DNA of 7,024 nucleotides from Planctomycetota bacterium (GTDB lineage: Bacteria > Planctomycetota > Planctomycetia > Isosphaerales > Isosphaeraceae): the NCBI GenBank assembly GCA_021818605.1, contig JAKAUH010000905.1, positions 1-7,024 on the forward strand, read 5' to 3'. Under the pieces are notes generated by a model, which saw nothing but the letters and a program-made list of their open reading frames with translations, searched no databases and was not told where the DNA came from. The translations under genes and the position numbers were made by a program. This document shows positions 5,243-7,024 of the stretch, in pieces. How positions within the stretch are numbered: the stretch's first letter is position 1; each line of letters starts with the position of its first letter.

Positions 5243-6874
5243 ATGAATACAGACCTCACCAGGACGCTGACCTTCGTCGCGGTCGCGCTGATGCTCACCG
5301 GCGCATCGTTCGTGATCCACCGCGAACGACCGGTGAAAGACCGGGAGTTCGCCGACCAGGGGCAGCGGTTCTTCCCCGACTTCAATGACCCGCTTGCCTG
5401 CACCGACCTGGAGGTCATCACCTTCGACCCGTCGACGGCCTCGTCGACACGGTTCGAGGTGATGCTCAAGAACGGGAAATGGGTGATCCCGTCGCACTAC
5501 GACTACCCGGCCGACGCGCGCGACCGGCTGTCAAAGACGGCCGGTGCGGTGATGGACCTGACCAGGGACACGATCCGTAGCGACAAGGTCGAGCTCCAGC
5601 AGTCGATGGGCGTGATCGACCCGCTCGACACCAAGACGGCGACTCTCGAGGGCCGGGGCCAGCGGGTCACGCTCCGCGATTCTTCCGGGAAGATCCTGGC
5701 CGATTTCATCATCGGCAAGGAGATCCCGGGCACCGAACGCAGCAAGGACGGCAAGGGCAAGCAGCGTTATGTTCGCGTGCCGGGCCAGAAGCGGACCTAC
5801 GGCGTGGCCGTGAACGCCGAGCTCTCGACGAAGTTCGCCGACTGGATCGAGACCAACCTGCTCAAGGTCGACACCGGCAAGATCCGCAAGGTCGTCTTCG
5901 ACAACTACAAGATGCGTGAGGCCCGTTCCGCGGACGGCCGGCCGCTGGTTGTCCCCGAGCGCGGCGAGCTGATCACGGCGACGCGCAAGGAGAGCTTCGG
6001 CCCGTGGGCCGTGACGATCCAGAAGGCCGATCCCAGGACGCACCAGTGGAAGACCACCCCAATCCCCGCCAACCAAGAGGTCAACGAGGACCGGCTTCGC
6101 TCGCTCGTCGAGGCCCTCGGCGACCTGAAGATCGTCGGCGTACGGCCCAAGCCGCCGGGGCTCACCGACCCGAACGACCCCAAGCTCGAGCTGACCGTGC
6201 CGATCGTGCTGTCGCTCCAGAACCGAGGGTTCTACCTGTCGCCCGGGCACGGGCTGTTCTCCGACCAGGGGGATGTGACCGTCACCACGGATGAGGGCGT
6301 CTCGTACACGCTTCGCTACGGCGGCCCGGTCTTCGCCACCGGCGACGAGCTCAGCGCGGGCACACCCGACGCGGCCGAGAAGACGGACGACGGCGGCAAG
6401 AAGACCGCCGAGCGGAAGTCGAAGGGCGCGCAGGAGAACCGCTACCTGCTCGTCACCGTCTCCTTCGACCCCGACGCCATCGCCAAACCGGCCGAGGCCG
6501 GGTCCGCGGAGAAGGCGAAGTCCGACCGCTCGAAGGAACTGCCCGACAACGTCTTCGCCCACGAGACCGAGACGGCCGAGCAGAAGAAGGCGGCCGAGGA
6601 GAAGGCGAAGCGAGACCGGGAGGATTACGACCGGAAGCTGGCCGACGGCAAGAAGAAGGTCAAGGAGCTGGCGGATCGCTTCGGCCCGTGGTATTACGTC
6701 ACGCCGGGCAGCAGCTTCAACCAGATCAACCTCGACATCAACGCCGTGCTCAAGCCCAAGACGCCCCCGGGCGCCGCACCACCGGCCGGCGGCGGCATGC
6801 CGGCCGGATTTCCCGGCGGATTGCCGGGCGGCCTCCCCGGCGGATTGCCGGGCGGCCTGAGACCGGGTCGGTAG
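5243..6874 (+). CDS. DUF4340 domain-containing membrane-anchored protein
   Basis: A 543-residue protein with one N-terminal hydrophobic helix (about 8-25, TLTFVAVALMLTGASFVI) and no lipobox cysteine, so a signal anchor with most of the chain outside the cytoplasm is likely. The beta-rich body, including FEVMLKNGKWVIPSHYDYPAD (first F about residue 71), fits DUF4340, a family of unknown biochemical function often encoded next to Gldg-family ABC genes. A Lys/Glu-rich, probably helical stretch lies at about 440-480. The C-terminus is a Pro/Gly tail with repeated PGGL (507-543). ATG 5243 puts the helix right at the N-terminus and has a weak GGAAG (5229-5233) before it. A GTG at 5078 overlaps the preceding stop as GTGA and would add 55 residues encoded largely by the heptamer array, which is less likely. 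It is probably an accessory subunit of the transporter. Confidence 0.85.
   Translation: MNTDLTRTLTFVAVALMLTGASFVIHRERPVKDREFADQGQRFFPDFNDPLACTDLEVITFDPSTASSTRFEVMLKNGKWVIPSHYDYPADARDRLSKTAGAVMDLTRDTIRSDKVELQQSMGVIDPLDTKTATLEGRGQRVTLRDSSGKILADFIIGKEIPGTERSKDGKGKQRYVRVPGQKRTYGVAVNAELSTKFADWIETNLLKVDTGKIRKVVFDNYKMREARSADGRPLVVPERGELITATRKESFGPWAVTIQKADPRTHQWKTTPIPANQEVNEDRLRSLVEALGDLKIVGVRPKPPGLTDPNDPKLELTVPIVLSLQNRGFYLSPGHGLFSDQGDVTVTTDEGVSYTLRYGGPVFATGDELSAGTPDAAEKTDDGGKKTAERKSKGAQENRYLLVTVSFDPDAIAKPAEAGSAEKAKSDRSKELPDNVFAHETETAEQKKAAEEKAKRDREDYDRKLADGKKKVKELADRFGPWYYVTPGSSFNQINLDINAVLKPKTPPGAAPPAGGGMPAGFPGGLPGGLPGGLPGGLRPGR
6812..6859 (+). repeat. 24-base tandem duplication encoding PGGLPGGL in the DUF4340 tail
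   Basis: Two 24-base copies (6812-6835 and 6836-6859) differ only at their last base. Each encodes PGGLPGGL, and each is itself made of two diverged 12-base halves. They extend the Pro/Gly-rich C-terminus in frame. Confidence 0.85.
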
Positions 6875-6923
6875 CGAACCGGATCCGGCGGCGGGTGTCG
6901 ACAGAACAGCACCCTCAACTTCG

Positions 6924-6974
6924 GTCGGGCATTCTTGTCCGACGCGCTGGCCGCGTCGGGCTGGAAAGCCCGAC
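6924..6974. repeat. Overlapping palindromes built from GTCGGGC/GCCCGAC words (REP-like)
   Basis: Four related words occur in alternating orientation: GTCGGGC (6924-6930), GTCCGAC (6937-6943), GTCGGGC (6955-6961) and GCCCGAC (6968-6974). They permit a 7-pair stem 6924-6943 with one G-T, a 10-pair stem 6937-6961 with loop CTGGC and one G-T, and a perfect 8-pair stem 6955-6974 with loop GGAA. Neighbouring stems share arms and exclude each other. The element starts 49 bases after the DUF4340 stop and could act as an mRNA 3' end. It looks like a dispersed palindromic repeat, but dispersal cannot be seen from one window. Confidence 0.6.
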
Positions 6975-7008
6975 CTGTTATCCCGGCAACCAGGATTCTC
7001 AAGCAAGG

Positions 7009-7024
7009 CAGGCTTTCCAGCCTG
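7009..7024. repeat. Second palindrome at the right edge, CAGGCT-TTCC-AGCCTG
   Basis: A perfect 6-pair stem, CAGGCT (7009-7014) and AGCCTG (7019-7024), encloses the loop TTCC and ends exactly at the window edge, so it may extend further. Its core GGCTTTCCAGCC is the exact reverse complement of the core GGCTGGAAAGCC of the stem at 6955-6974, which makes the two an inverted pair about 34 bases apart. Confidence 0.6.

Noticed and set aside
5531..7006. 491-residue minus-strand open frame opposite the DUF4340 gene
   Set aside because: It is long but antisense to a well-supported gene. Its Leu/Gly/Arg/Val-rich sequence lacks domain motifs, which is typical in high-GC DNA.

Overview
The window looks like part of the chromosome of a high-GC bacterium, most likely a planctomycete (Planctomycetota, possibly Isosphaeraceae-like). 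The evidence is the strong G/C bias at third codon positions, the Gfo/Idh/MocA oxidoreductase with HENWRFRPWY and QKP motifs, the GldF-GldG fusion, and heptamer arrays and GGCTGGAAAGCC palindromes between genes. The taxonomic call is inference from style and was not tested by any search.

Layout. Positions 1-793 (minus strand) hold the N-terminal 264 residues of a Gfo/Idh/MocA-family oxidoreductase that runs off the left edge. Positions 794-1249 are a divergent intergenic region with two six-unit heptamer arrays in inverted orientation, a plausible sigma70-type promoter facing right, and a hairpin in the predicted leader. Three plus-strand genes follow. They are a GldA-like ABC ATPase (1250-1978), a 923-residue fusion of an ABC-2/GldF-type permease with a GldG-type extracytoplasmic domain (2310-5081), and a membrane-anchored DUF4340 protein (5243-6874). 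The 331-base gap between the ATPase and the permease holds a GC-rich hairpin and several pentamer microrepeats. The 161-base gap before the DUF4340 gene holds an eight-unit heptamer array. The right edge (6924-7024) carries overlapping palindromes of a REP-like kind.

How the genes work together. The ATPase should energise the six-helix permease half of the fusion. The GldG half and the DUF4340 protein are both predicted to sit mostly outside the cytoplasmic membrane as accessory domains of the same complex. In Bacteroidota the related GldA/GldF/GldG proteins are linked to gliding motility, but the same module occurs in non-gliding bacteria and its substrate is unknown. Nothing here points to a gliding apparatus. 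The oxidoreductase is transcribed away from the cluster and is probably unrelated in function.

The protein-coding content matches known families. The most unusual material is between the genes: each gap contains short tandem repeats with unit lengths of 5 or 7, and the distal edge contains paired palindromes.
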